Source: an uncultured Bacteroidales bacterium
GTDB taxonomy: Bacteria; Bacteroidota; Bacteroidia; Bacteroidales; UBA932
NCBI GenBank assembly: GCA_904501835.1
Contig: CAJGBW010000019.1
Span: 1 to 27,881 of the forward strand
Direction: 5' to 3'
Length of the DNA stretch: 27,881 nucleotides
Shown: positions 6,929-14,488 of the stretch, in pieces
How the letters are laid out: every line of letters starts with the position of its first letter
Position numbering within the stretch: the stretch's first letter is position 1
Translations under genes and position numbers: made by a program
Notes under the pieces: model-generated
What the model was told of the DNA's origin: nothing
Seen by the model: the letters and a program-made list of their open reading frames with translations, nothing else
Database searches by the model: none

Positions 6929-7981
6929 ATGAAACGAACTTTATTTTTTATCACATGCCTAACTATGACGTTGGTAAGCGCTTGCCGTTTGGAAAAAGAA
7001 ACAGTAAGCAATGAGTCTCTCGCCACCGCAGAAGGGCGTCTCTGTGAACTTCATGTACGCGCAGAAATCGGAAGAGGAAGCCATAGCCCGAACAACGCAG
7101 ATGACAAAGAAAGCAAAGCGACATTGGAAGACTGTCACGACACAGCCATTCGCTCGCTTCAAATCCTCATATTCCGCAAGGACGGACAATTGGACGCTTA
7201 TCAGCAAGCCGACGGGCAAAATATCAGCATAAAATGTACGACGGGAGAACGCAATATTTACGCCTTTGCCAACTGTACGCCCCTTTCTCATATCCGCCAT
7301 CAGGAAGAGTTGCACGCACAAGCCATACTTCTCAAAGACTCATCACCATCCGCCCTCCCGATGTGGTGCAAAAGCCAAGTCGTCATTTACGGGAATAGCG
7401 ACATTCAACTGGAGCTTGAGCGTCTGGTCTGTAAAATTACGCTCAAAAAGATATGTACCCGATTCCCAAAATCCCTTCAAGATGGCCAAATGCGAATCAA
7501 GCGAATCTTTCTCGCAAACGCCGTCTGCGCATATAATATAAAGGATGAAATTTTGGAATGGGCGAATCAGATAGTATATAAATCTGAGGGTGGAGCCTTG
7601 CTGCACGATGATTTCGATGAACAAAACGGGAACGCAGTGACAGAGATAACTCTTTCCTCTCAAGACGATCGAGAACTAAATCTTGCCTATTATTGTTTTC
7701 CCAACCCCACGATGAACGACAGTCATCAGGAAGCATGGTGCGAGCGTTATACCCGCCTGATTATTGAGGCTGATTGGGAGATGGGAACACAACAGACCCG
7801 CGTATTCTATCCCATCCCCCTTGCACATTTACAAGGAAATCATAGTTACATCATAGATCAATACAACATTACACGAATAGGTCTGGAGCACGCATGGGAT
7901 AATCCTGAGATTCTCCATCCCGATATTGAAATCAGCATAGCTCCTTGGGCGGAAGAACACAAAATCACGGAAAGTCTATAA
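6929..7981 (+). CDS. FimA/Mfa1-type fimbrillin lipoprotein
   Basis: This 350-residue protein has a lipoprotein signal (MKRTLFFITCLTMTLVSAC, Cys19). The ATG at 6929 is preferred over an in-frame TTG at 6902. It follows the major-fimbrillin pattern: AIRSLQILIFRKDGQLDAY early in the N-terminal domain, ERNIYAFANC, then ELERLVCKITLKKI. In the C-terminal domain come GALLHDD, YYCFPNPT, TRLIIEA, FYPIPL and NHSYIIDQYNITRIG, with a tryptophan near the end (IAPWAEE). In Porphyromonas such subunits are lipidated, exported, trimmed after an arginine and polymerised by donor-strand exchange. Arginines near residues 47-56 could serve for trimming. It is first in the rightward arm. Whether it is shaft or accessory subunit cannot be decided from sequence. 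Confidence 0.82.
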   Translation: MKRTLFFITCLTMTLVSACRLEKETVSNESLATAEGRLCELHVRAEIGRGSHSPNNADDKESKATLEDCHDTAIRSLQILIFRKDGQLDAYQQADGQNISIKCTTGERNIYAFANCTPLSHIRHQEELHAQAILLKDSSPSALPMWCKSQVVIYGNSDIQLELERLVCKITLKKICTRFPKSLQDGQMRIKRIFLANAVCAYNIKDEILEWANQIVYKSEGGALLHDDFDEQNGNAVTEITLSSQDDRELNLAYYCFPNPTMNDSHQEAWCERYTRLIIEADWEMGTQQTRVFYPIPLAHLQGNHSYIIDQYNITRIGLEHAWDNPEILHPDIEISIAPWAEEHKITESL

Positions 7982-8032
7982 ATTCAACAATTTTTATTAT
8001 CTTGCGTGGTTAAACTACTATTTGTAAATCAC

Positions 8033-8176
8033 ATGGTTAGCAATCAAGCATATACTGCCCCTCAAATTCACCCTTTGGAATTTAATTTCAAAGAGGATAT
8101 TGTACAAAGGGTTTCCCGTTTTGATTCAAAGAACAATACAGAGATTTTTGAATGGGATGATATTGTTGAATTATAG
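8033..8176 (+). CDS. Small 47-residue peptide of the fimbrial locus (Y-x-A-P type)
   Basis: An ATG at 8033 opens 47 codons ending with TAG at 8174-8176, 12 nt before the next start codon. The product starts MVSNQAYTAPQIHPLEFNF and ends EIFEWDDIVEL: a YxAP motif near the N-terminus and an acidic, aromatic C-terminus, with no signal peptide. From memory, Bacteroidales genomes carry many short ORFs of this general form (charged start, Y-x-x/A-P, acidic tail) beside surface-lipoprotein genes, usually unannotated and of unknown function. Spacing suggests translational coupling to the fusion gene downstream. A chance ORF cannot be excluded. Confidence 0.55.
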   Translation: MVSNQAYTAPQIHPLEFNFKEDIVQRVSRFDSKNNTEIFEWDDIVEL

Positions 8177-8188
8177 AATTTCCACGCC

Positions 8189-10819
8189 ATGAAAAAAACA
8201 TTGACACATATTCTTTCGCTTGTGACACTTCTCTTGGTATGGAGTGCATGCGCCAAACAAGAAGCATTGGAATCAACTGCAACAATCAGTGATTTCAGTT
8301 ATAGGTTCAATTTAGCGGATTATGACAGCCGAGCGACCATGGGAAGCAATTCCGTGGAATACGAAGCGGGCGATCAATTAGGTATTTTTGTTGGTTCGAC
8401 AAAAAATGCGCAAGCAGCGGTCAATATCAACACCACGCCCGTCTCTGTCAATATTAAGACGGAGCAGGCTCTTTCTGCCGGTAGCACCCTATATGCCTAC
8501 CACCCCTATCAGGCAGGAAACAGCCAGCAATCCGCCTCGACCGTATCACTCTCCATTCCGACCACACAGACACAATCCGGTAACGTTTTTGATGCCGATG
8601 CCATGCCTATGGTATCCCTCCCCTACTCCATTACGACCACTCTTCAAGGAGGAAGCACGCAACCTGTCGGTAATCTATATATGTGTAATCTGGGTGCTAT
8701 CGCAGAATTCGTAATTTATGGAGCCGAATACAGCAATGAAAAAATTCTATCACTGAGTTTCTTTGCAGACGGAGGCATAGCTGGAGGATTCTCCTTTAAC
8801 CTGAGTTCGGTCACCAACAATGCGACATCTTTACAACTTCCGACCCTTCAGGAGACTCAAATCAAAACGGTTCTCAATACAGCCTTAAAGGTCGGTTCCA
8901 CGGCGAGCAATGCCGCTAAAATCTATATGATATTGGCTCCTGGCTCACACAAGGGAACGATTACGGTCACCACGGACAAATCCACTTACACCTACACCCC
9001 GGACTTTGACATCGAATTCAACCGTTCAAAAGTAAGACCGATTGAGTTGAATCTCGCAAAAGCACAAAGAGCATCAGAGGATTTGATCACCATCATCAAG
9101 AATGCCGGATACAACCCCGACGATTATATTCCTTTGGACATCAATTACTTCGACTTTGCATACTACCAATCTAACACGGATTATATTTCAACCCTTCGCA
9201 CCGTCGAAAGCGATGGATGGAACGGCACCATTTCGGACTATATCGCCACACCGATTTTCTCTAAAGGAGAGATTCCCAACGGCTCTTTGATTGTACAACG
9301 CTCCGGACAGCAGCATCGTCCCGAAGGATGGGTTTCCCTCGCTACCAAAAACAGTTCGCGCCCTGACAATGTTACCAATAACATTACAGTGGTAAACGAC
9401 AGCTGGTGGGGAAGCTATAATTATAGAGGATTTAATATCTGTTACAACCCCCGCATTGATTTAGCGGCCAGCGAGAATGCAACAGAAACCCTCTGCTCGC
9501 AACTCTACGACGGCTTCGGCATCTTTATACCTAAAAAGCAAAGCGCTCCGAAAAAAATCATTAAAATTCTGTGCATTGGTAACAGTTTTTCGGTGGACGC
9601 CTCCCAATATCTTTACGGCATTCTTTCAGACGTAGGTTATGACGACATTACGATTGGTAACCTTTATATCGGCGGATGCACCTTGGAAACCCACGCAGGC
9701 CATTTTGAGGATGATAATGCCAGCTACACTTATTACCTCAACACAACAGGAACATGGGAGAGCATCAAAGATTACAAACCGCTCTCCGCATTGAAGAACC
9801 AAAATTGGGACTATATTACCATGCAGCAAGGCAGTCCCAAATCGGGTTTACCTGACACCTACGATCCTTATTTGAGTACGCTCATCAACATTGTCAAGAA
9901 GCATCAGCCCGACGCCAAATTGATATGGCACATGACCTGGGCTTATCAGGCCGACTGTACCCATTCCGGATTTGCCAACTACAGCAAAAACCAGATGACC
10001 ATGTATAACGCCATTCTGAACACGGTGAAGAGCAAAATTCTCACCAACAGCCATTTTGTAGGAGTGATCCCCAATGGTACTGCCGTACAAAATCTTCGTA
10101 CCAGTTATATGGGTGACAATCTAACGCGAGACGGCTACCACATGAGTTATGACAAAGGACGTTATCTTACTGGCCTCACTTTCGCTAAAGCATTGACTGG
10201 TTGCGATTTAAGCTTGGTAAAATACACGCCGAGCGAGCACACTTACAGCGTCAAAGACATCGCCGCCATGAAAGATGCCGCCAATAAAGCGTGCGCCAAA
10301 CCTTACGAAGTCACCACATCCGCCTATCCGGCAGATCCCAACTTCGACTACTCGACGGCAAGCCCTGATGAGATTTTGGCATACGAAGGATACGATAAAA
10401 ACAAGTTCACGAAGAAGAGTCTGAGTTTTACTTATTATGCTTTCTATAATTCATCAAACAGCAATTGTTTGGGAGAAATGTGCACGATGACAGACACTCA
10501 CGGACAAAATACCAGCACCCTCAAACAGTTTATTACCACCTCCCAATACACCAAAAGCGACATTCCTGTTGGCTCGGTCATTATCATCAGAAGCGGTTGC
10601 AAATACCGCCCCGAAGCATGGGTCAGCCTGACACAGAAAAATGACAGCAGTGAGCGACCCGCCGAAGTAACCAACAATTGCGTCACCGTTACAAACAGTT
10701 GGTGGGAAAGTTGGAAATATAGAGCGTTCAATGTTGCCTACAATCCCCGTGTTGATTTGACAGACAGCAGTTGTAAGAAACTCACGGAAAGTTTCGCCAT
10801 CTACGTCCCGAAAAACTAA
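8189..10819 (+). CDS. Fimbrillin-like / DUF4886 SGNH-hydrolase fusion lipoprotein
   Basis: This 876-residue lipoprotein has lipobox WSAC (Cys21). Residues about 22-300 resemble Mfa-like fimbrillins (YEAGDQLGIFV, LYAYHPYQ, KVRPIELNL). Residues about 455-690 are a DUF4886-type SGNH hydrolase: ILCIGNSFS with candidate nucleophile Ser466, GGCTLETH, DYITMQQGS, IWHMTWAY, IPNGTAVQNLR and LTRDGYHMS with candidate Asp648 and His651. Flanking this domain are two related modules, about 310-449 and 740-876. Both share IPNGS or IPVGS, RPE(G/A)WVSL (RPE at 377 and 807), a WW pair, YR(G/A)FN, YNPR(I/V)DL and F-x-I-(F/Y)-(I/V)-PK. The gene follows the small peptide gene and ends before a terminator. It may deacylate surface or host glycans while displayed on a fimbria; the substrate is unknown. 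Confidence 0.85.
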   Translation: MKKTLTHILSLVTLLLVWSACAKQEALESTATISDFSYRFNLADYDSRATMGSNSVEYEAGDQLGIFVGSTKNAQAAVNINTTPVSVNIKTEQALSAGSTLYAYHPYQAGNSQQSASTVSLSIPTTQTQSGNVFDADAMPMVSLPYSITTTLQGGSTQPVGNLYMCNLGAIAEFVIYGAEYSNEKILSLSFFADGGIAGGFSFNLSSVTNNATSLQLPTLQETQIKTVLNTALKVGSTASNAAKIYMILAPGSHKGTITVTTDKSTYTYTPDFDIEFNRSKVRPIELNLAKAQRASEDLITIIKNAGYNPDDYIPLDINYFDFAYYQSNTDYISTLRTVESDGWNGTISDYIATPIFSKGEIPNGSLIVQRSGQQHRPEGWVSLATKNSSRPDNVTNNITVVNDSWWGSYNYRGFNICYNPRIDLAASENATETLCSQLYDGFGIFIPKKQSAPKKIIKILCIGNSFSVDASQYLYGILSDVGYDDITIGNLYIGGCTLETHAGHFEDDNASYTYYLNTTGTWESIKDYKPLSALKNQNWDYITMQQGSPKSGLPDTYDPYLSTLINIVKKHQPDAKLIWHMTWAYQADCTHSGFANYSKNQMTMYNAILNTVKSKILTNSHFVGVIPNGTAVQNLRTSYMGDNLTRDGYHMSYDKGRYLTGLTFAKALTGCDLSLVKYTPSEHTYSVKDIAAMKDAANKACAKPYEVTTSAYPADPNFDYSTASPDEILAYEGYDKNKFTKKSLSFTYYAFYNSSNSNCLGEMCTMTDTHGQNTSTLKQFITTSQYTKSDIPVGSVIIIRSGCKYRPEAWVSLTQKNDSSERPAEVTNNCVTVTNSWWESWKYRAFNVAYNPRVDLTDSSCKKLTESFAIYVPKN

Positions 10820-10825
10820 ACGCTG

Positions 10826-10920
10826 TCGCGCCCGTAAAAACCGTAGCGCAAAAGCAACTCGCGCCCGTAAAAACCGCAGCGCGAAAGCTGCTCGCGCCCG
10901 CAAAAACCGCGGCGCAGCCA
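10826..10920. repeat. GC-rich 33-bp tandem repeat, nearly three copies
   Basis: Copies start at 10826, 10859 and 10892, each beginning TCGCGCCCG(T/C)AAAAACCG, with a few differences per copy and a last copy that diverges after about 25 nt. The unit is 11 codons long. Read from 10827 it would give a basic repeat RARKNRSAKA(T/A), and four of the six changes I count in that frame are synonymous. No start codon serves that frame (a TGA lies at 10758-10760). It sits between the fusion gene stop and the terminator. Confidence 0.8.
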
Positions 10921-10923
10921 ATA

Positions 10924-10961
10924 AAAAAATCGCTCACTCCGAATGGAATGAGCGATTTTTT
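10924..10961. terminator. Bidirectional rho-independent terminator
   Basis: AAAAAATCGCTCA (10924-10936) pairs perfectly with TGAGCGATTTTTT (10949-10961). The stem extends inward through CC/GG around a GAAT loop after one mismatch. A-run and T-run flank the stem, so it can act on both strands, ending the rightward fimbrial transcript and the leftward serC-serA transcript, whose last stop is at 10976. Confidence 0.92.
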
Positions 10962-10975
10962 ATCAAGTGTTTATC

Positions 10976-11896
10976 TTACTTGTTCAACTGGAAACGGGTG
11001 CAACCGTCCGCGAAATACGCACAAATCTGATTGGCTGCAGCGAGTCCGGCGTTGATATTCGCCTCGGCAGTTTCGGCACCCATTTTCTTGGGAGTAGCGA
11101 ATACGCGTTTACCGAATTTCTCATTTAACTCATCCTGGTTACAAGCCGCCACGTCGGTTACATATTTCAAATCCTCACGCTCTGACAAGATTTTCACCAA
11201 TTCGGGTTCGTTCATCACCTCTTTGCGAGCGGTATTTACCACGCAACCACCTTTGGGCATCAATTTCATCAAATCGTAACCGATGCTTCCAATCGTAGCA
11301 GGGATGGCAGGAATGTGCAATGAAATAAAGTTACATGCGCTATACATCTCCTCCAAAGAAGCAGCAGGCGTAACACCTTCTGCCAACATAGCCTCTGCAG
11401 ACACGAAGGGGTCAAACGCCATTACTTCCATTCCCAAAGCCTTTGCTTTGGCTGCAACCAAACGTCCTACATTGCCATAGGCCTGAATACCCACTTTCTT
11501 ACCCTGGATTTCAGAACCGGTACCGGGAGTAAACTGATTGCGAGACATATAAATCATCATGGCAATGGCAAGCTCTGCCACCGCGTTGGCATTCTGACCG
11601 GGGGTGTTCATGGCTACAACGGACTTCTTGGTGCAAGCCTCCAAATCCAAATTGTCATATCCTGCACCGGCACGAACGACAATTTTCAAATTGGCGGCTG
11701 CCTCAACCACCTGGGCAGTCACTTTATCAGAGCGCACAATCAAAGCATCTGCGTCAGACACAGCGGCCTCCAATTCGCTCTGATCAGCATATTTTTCAAG
11801 AAGTGCCAACTCGTGACCGGCTTCTTCAACAATCTTTTTGATACCTGCTACAGCAGCGGCTGCAAAAGGTTTCTGGGTTGCTACTAAAACTTTCAT
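10976..11896 (-). CDS. serA: D-3-phosphoglycerate dehydrogenase (short form)
   Basis: This 306-residue NAD-dependent 2-hydroxyacid dehydrogenase catalyses the first step of serine synthesis (3-phosphoglycerate to 3-phosphohydroxypyruvate). Visible are RAGAGYDN (75-82), a Rossmann glycine motif GIQAYGNVGR (136-145), NTARKEVMNE with the active-site arginine, and a C-terminal TPKKMGAETAEANINAG. The position usually held by the catalytic His (TPH) is Lys270, a variant known for short type III PGDH enzymes. There is no C-terminal ACT or ASB regulatory domain, so serine feedback is not expected by the usual route. It is second in an operon with serC, separated by a 33-nt gap carrying a hairpin with a U-run. 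Confidence 0.93.
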   Translation of the reverse strand: MKVLVATQKPFAAAAVAGIKKIVEEAGHELALLEKYADQSELEAAVSDADALIVRSDKVTAQVVEAAANLKIVVRAGAGYDNLDLEACTKKSVVAMNTPGQNANAVAELAIAMMIYMSRNQFTPGTGSEIQGKKVGIQAYGNVGRLVAAKAKALGMEVMAFDPFVSAEAMLAEGVTPAASLEEMYSACNFISLHIPAIPATIGSIGYDLMKLMPKGGCVVNTARKEVMNEPELVKILSEREDLKYVTDVAACNQDELNEKFGKRVFATPKKMGAETAEANINAGLAAANQICAYFADGCTRFQLNK

Positions 11897-11905
11897 ACCT
11901 TAAAA

Positions 11906-11924
11906 AAGGCGCGAGAGGCGCCTT
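11906..11924 (-). terminator. Intercistronic hairpin with U-run between serC and serA
   Basis: On the reverse strand AAGGCGC and GCGCCTT form a perfect 7-bp stem around a 5-nt loop, and the stem runs into six T residues (11907-11902). It lies inside the 33-nt serC-serA gap. It may act as a partial terminator that lowers serA relative to serC, or as an mRNA end or processing site. Confidence 0.65.
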
Positions 11925-11929
11925 ATCAA

Positions 11930-13003
11930 TTATTTGTGTAACTTTTCAAATTCCTGCATACATTCAACCAATGCCTTCACGCTCTCAACAGGGCAAGCAT
12001 TGTAGATAGAAGCGCGGAAACCACCGACAGAACGGTGTCCCTTGATACCCACCATCTTACGCTCTTTTGCAAAAGCCATAAACTCATCCTGGAGTTCTTC
12101 GTAACCGGGAGCCATCACGAAGCAAACATTCATGATAGAACGGTCTTCTTTGGCTGCAGTACCTACGAACAAAGAGTTGCGGTCGATTTCATCATACAAC
12201 AAAGCGGCTTTGGCCTCGTTGTTTTCCTGAATCACTTTCAAACCACCCTGGGCTTTAATCCATTTCAAAGTCTCGTTCATCACGAAGATAGAGAATACAG
12301 GAGGTGTGTTGAACATAGAAGTACCTTTGATATGAGTACGAAGGTCAAGCATGGTAGGGATATAACGGCTCACCTTGCCCAACAAATCCTTCTTCACGAT
12401 GCAGAAGCTCACACCGGCAGGACCTACGTTTTTCTGGGCACCACCATAAATCATCGCATATTTGCGCACATCCACAGGACGGCTCATGATATCGGATGAC
12501 ATATCTGCAATAAGAGGAACAGGACAATCCATATCCTCTTTGATTTCAGTACCGTAGATGGTGTTATTGGTTGTGATATGGAAATAATCCAAATCCGTAG
12601 GGATTTCGTAACCTTTGGGGATGTAGCAGAAATTCTTGTCTGCAGAAGATGCAATCGCATAAGCCTCGCCCAAACCCTTGGCCTCTTTGAGCGCTTTTTT
12701 CGCCCAAGCACCAGACTCAAGATAGGCAGCTTTCTTCTCCAAGAAGTTCATCGCAACATAAAGGAAGCCCATTGAAGCACCACTGGAAAGGAACAAAACC
12801 TCATATTCCTCGGGAATATCCAACAACTCTCTCCACAAGGAGCGACATTCATCCATAACGGACTCCCACTCTTTAGCACGGTGAGAAATCTCAATTACAG
12901 ACATTCCAGTACCTTTGAAGTCTTTCAAGGCCTCAATGGCTGCTTCGATAGCCGGCTCAGGAAGCACGCAAGGACCGGCATTGAAAATGTGTACCTTTTT
13001 CAT
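11930..13003 (-). CDS. serC: Phosphoserine aminotransferase
   Basis: This 357-residue PLP-dependent class V aminotransferase converts 3-phosphohydroxypyruvate and glutamate to phosphoserine and 2-oxoglutarate; the family can also act in vitamin B6 synthesis. It begins HIFNAGPCVLPEPAI, has ISHRAKEW for substrate binding, and the PLP lysine is Lys191 in GGAQKNVGPAG. HRSVGGFRASIYNA near the C-terminus is typical. Length is normal. It is first in the serC-serA operon; a -7 box lies 37 nt upstream. The pathway's third enzyme (SerB) is not in this window. Confidence 0.97.
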   Translation of the reverse strand: MKKVHIFNAGPCVLPEPAIEAAIEALKDFKGTGMSVIEISHRAKEWESVMDECRSLWRELLDIPEEYEVLFLSSGASMGFLYVAMNFLEKKAAYLESGAWAKKALKEAKGLGEAYAIASSADKNFCYIPKGYEIPTDLDYFHITTNNTIYGTEIKEDMDCPVPLIADMSSDIMSRPVDVRKYAMIYGGAQKNVGPAGVSFCIVKKDLLGKVSRYIPTMLDLRTHIKGTSMFNTPPVFSIFVMNETLKWIKAQGGLKVIQENNEAKAALLYDEIDRNSLFVGTAAKEDRSIMNVCFVMAPGYEELQDEFMAFAKERKMVGIKGHRSVGGFRASIYNACPVESVKALVECMQEFEKLHK

Positions 13004-13040
13004 AGTATATTATTGTTAATATTTTTTCAAAACGGAAACG

Positions 13041-13048
13041 CAAAAATA
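13041..13048 (-). promoter_or_regulatory. -7 box upstream of serC
   Basis: The reverse strand reads TATTTTTG, matching TAnnTTTG, 37 nt before the serC ATG in a 76-bp gap after deoC. A TTG exists further upstream (13077-13075) but the spacing of 26 nt is long, so the -33 part is uncertain. Confidence 0.5.
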
Positions 13049-13079
13049 CGGAAAAATATCTAATGTTGTCCTCTCAAGG

Positions 13080-13859
13080 CTAAAAATAATTGACCTTTTC
13101 GCCCAGCATAGCACTTAACAAACTGTTACCCAGCCTACTAACCCCCAAACGAAGCAAAGCTGGAGTCAGCCACTGAGGACCTAAAATTTCTTCCACGATT
13201 TGCATATATTGTAAGGCCTCTTCAGCAGTAGATATCCCACCGGCTGCCTTAAAACCCACTTTTTTACCTGTCCTGGCATAATAATCCACAATCGCCCGAC
13301 ACATCACCCTCGCCGCTTCCGGAGTCGCATTCACCGGAACCTTTCCCGTAGAAGTCTTGATAAAATCTGCTCCAGACTCCATCGCCAACATGGAAGCGCG
13401 GTAGATTTTTTCCTCATCCGCCAACACGCCCGTTTCCAAAATCACCTTCAAATGACATGATTCCCCGACCGCCTGACGAATGGCACGTATTTCCTGGGAA
13501 GCCCTTTCTTCATCTCCCTCCAAAAAAACATTGAGTGCAAGCACGATATCTACCTCATCCGCCCCATTTTCCACAGCCATACGACTTTCCAGACATTTTA
13601 CCTCAAGAAAACTTTGCGAAGAAGGAAAAGCGCCCGCCACCGCAGCCACTTTCACAGGAACACGCAAAGTCTCACGAACTACAGAAGCGAAATTGGGATA
13701 GACACAAATAGCTGCCGGCAAAGGACAAGACGGAAAATGAGCAGGAAGCGCATTGATTTTCTCCACAAACGCCCTTACAGAAGAAGGGGTATCTTCGCTT
13801 TTCAGCGTAGTAATATCCATCAAGGAGAAGCAGCGCTCCAATTTTTCTTTATACTCCAT
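13080..13859 (-). CDS. deoC: Deoxyribose-phosphate aldolase
   Basis: This 259-residue class I aldolase has the DeoC active site. Lys168 in ADFIKTSTGK forms the Schiff base, Lys204 in VGFKAAGGIS is the second conserved lysine, and Asp103 in ADEVDIVL fits the general acid. DeoC splits 2-deoxyribose 5-phosphate into glyceraldehyde 3-phosphate and acetaldehyde in deoxynucleoside catabolism. It begins 2 nt after the DUF4296 stop and is last of a minus-strand run starting at ftsY. Association with pheT and ftsY seems positional rather than functional. Confidence 0.95.
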   Translation of the reverse strand: MEYKEKLERCFSLMDITTLKSEDTPSSVRAFVEKINALPAHFPSCPLPAAICVYPNFASVVRETLRVPVKVAAVAGAFPSSQSFLEVKCLESRMAVENGADEVDIVLALNVFLEGDEERASQEIRAIRQAVGESCHLKVILETGVLADEEKIYRASMLAMESGADFIKTSTGKVPVNATPEAARVMCRAIVDYYARTGKKVGFKAAGGISTAEEALQYMQIVEEILGPQWLTPALLRLGVSRLGNSLLSAMLGEKVNYF

Positions 13860-13861
13860 AA

Positions 13862-14488
13862 TTATTCTTTAATGCCAACGACGCTTTCAAGCTGGGTGCT
13901 ATCAGTCGGCTCAACCCCCGCAACAGACAGACTATCAGGACTTTCAATTTGCATACGAGGGCCGATATAGATTGTATCGCGTCCTTTCTGTTCATCAAAC
14001 ATCCAGGATGAAGTGCCCGTGGTATCCACATACACCTCCACGCCTCCGGCAAAAGTGAAAATCTCCGGATTATCCAGACCGGATAATTGGTAAATAAACT
14101 CGGGAACATAGGCCAGACGAGCCTGACGACGCTGTTCTGCAGAGCGAAGAATCTTCTGTTCTTTTTCCAGCATATCTTTGCGATCCTCCAATATGCTGCG
14201 CGTATTCTTCAAAATGCGGGAAAAACGGTCCGGATCATCCAGATAGGCATCAATACTCGCCCGAAAATCCTCCACCGTGTAACCGTGTCGTTCCAAGACG
14301 GCAGCATACAAGGACAGAGAATCCAACTTTCGCATAAAGTTTTGATGGGCAGCCCACTCGTCCGTCATAAACAAATCCGCATAAATTTCCGCCATATCAT
14401 CTCGGGGAATGACTTGCCCTTTCTTGGAGCAAGCCAACAAGAAGACCATGGCGAAAGCCAAGCACAGATATGTCAGGACTCTTTTCAA
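13862..14488 (-). CDS. DUF4296 lipoprotein
   Basis: This roughly 208-residue lipoprotein has lipobox FLLAC (Cys20 counted from the TTG start), followed by a helical domain whose pattern (VIPRDDMAEIYADLFMTDEWA, then YGYTVEDF-like HGYTVEDFRASIDAYL) matches DUF4296 proteins of Bacteroidetes. The middle is charged and coiled-coil-prone (LEDRKDMLEKEQKILRSAEQ). Function is unknown. Two starts are possible: a TTG overlapping the pheT stop as TTGA (14488), giving a tight signal peptide, or a GTG at 14506 with a 22-nt overlap. I prefer the former. It is coupled on both sides, to pheT and deoC. Confidence 0.8.
   Translation of the reverse strand: MKRVLTYLCLAFAMVFLLACSKKGQVIPRDDMAEIYADLFMTDEWAAHQNFMRKLDSLSLYAAVLERHGYTVEDFRASIDAYLDDPDRFSRILKNTRSILEDRKDMLEKEQKILRSAEQRRQARLAYVPEFIYQLSGLDNPEIFTFAGGVEVYVDTTGTSSWMFDEQKGRDTIYIGPRMQIESPDSLSVAGVEPTDSTQLESVVGIKE

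Noticed and set aside
10826..10920. CRISPR array
   Set aside because: The 33-bp units are directly abutting with no spacers, are not identical, and no cas gene is present.
10454..10921. Minus-strand open frame of 155 codons with RFLRARAAFAL repeats
   Set aside because: It is antisense to the end of the fusion gene, and its repeats merely reflect the 33-bp DNA repeat. No start signal or homology is seen.
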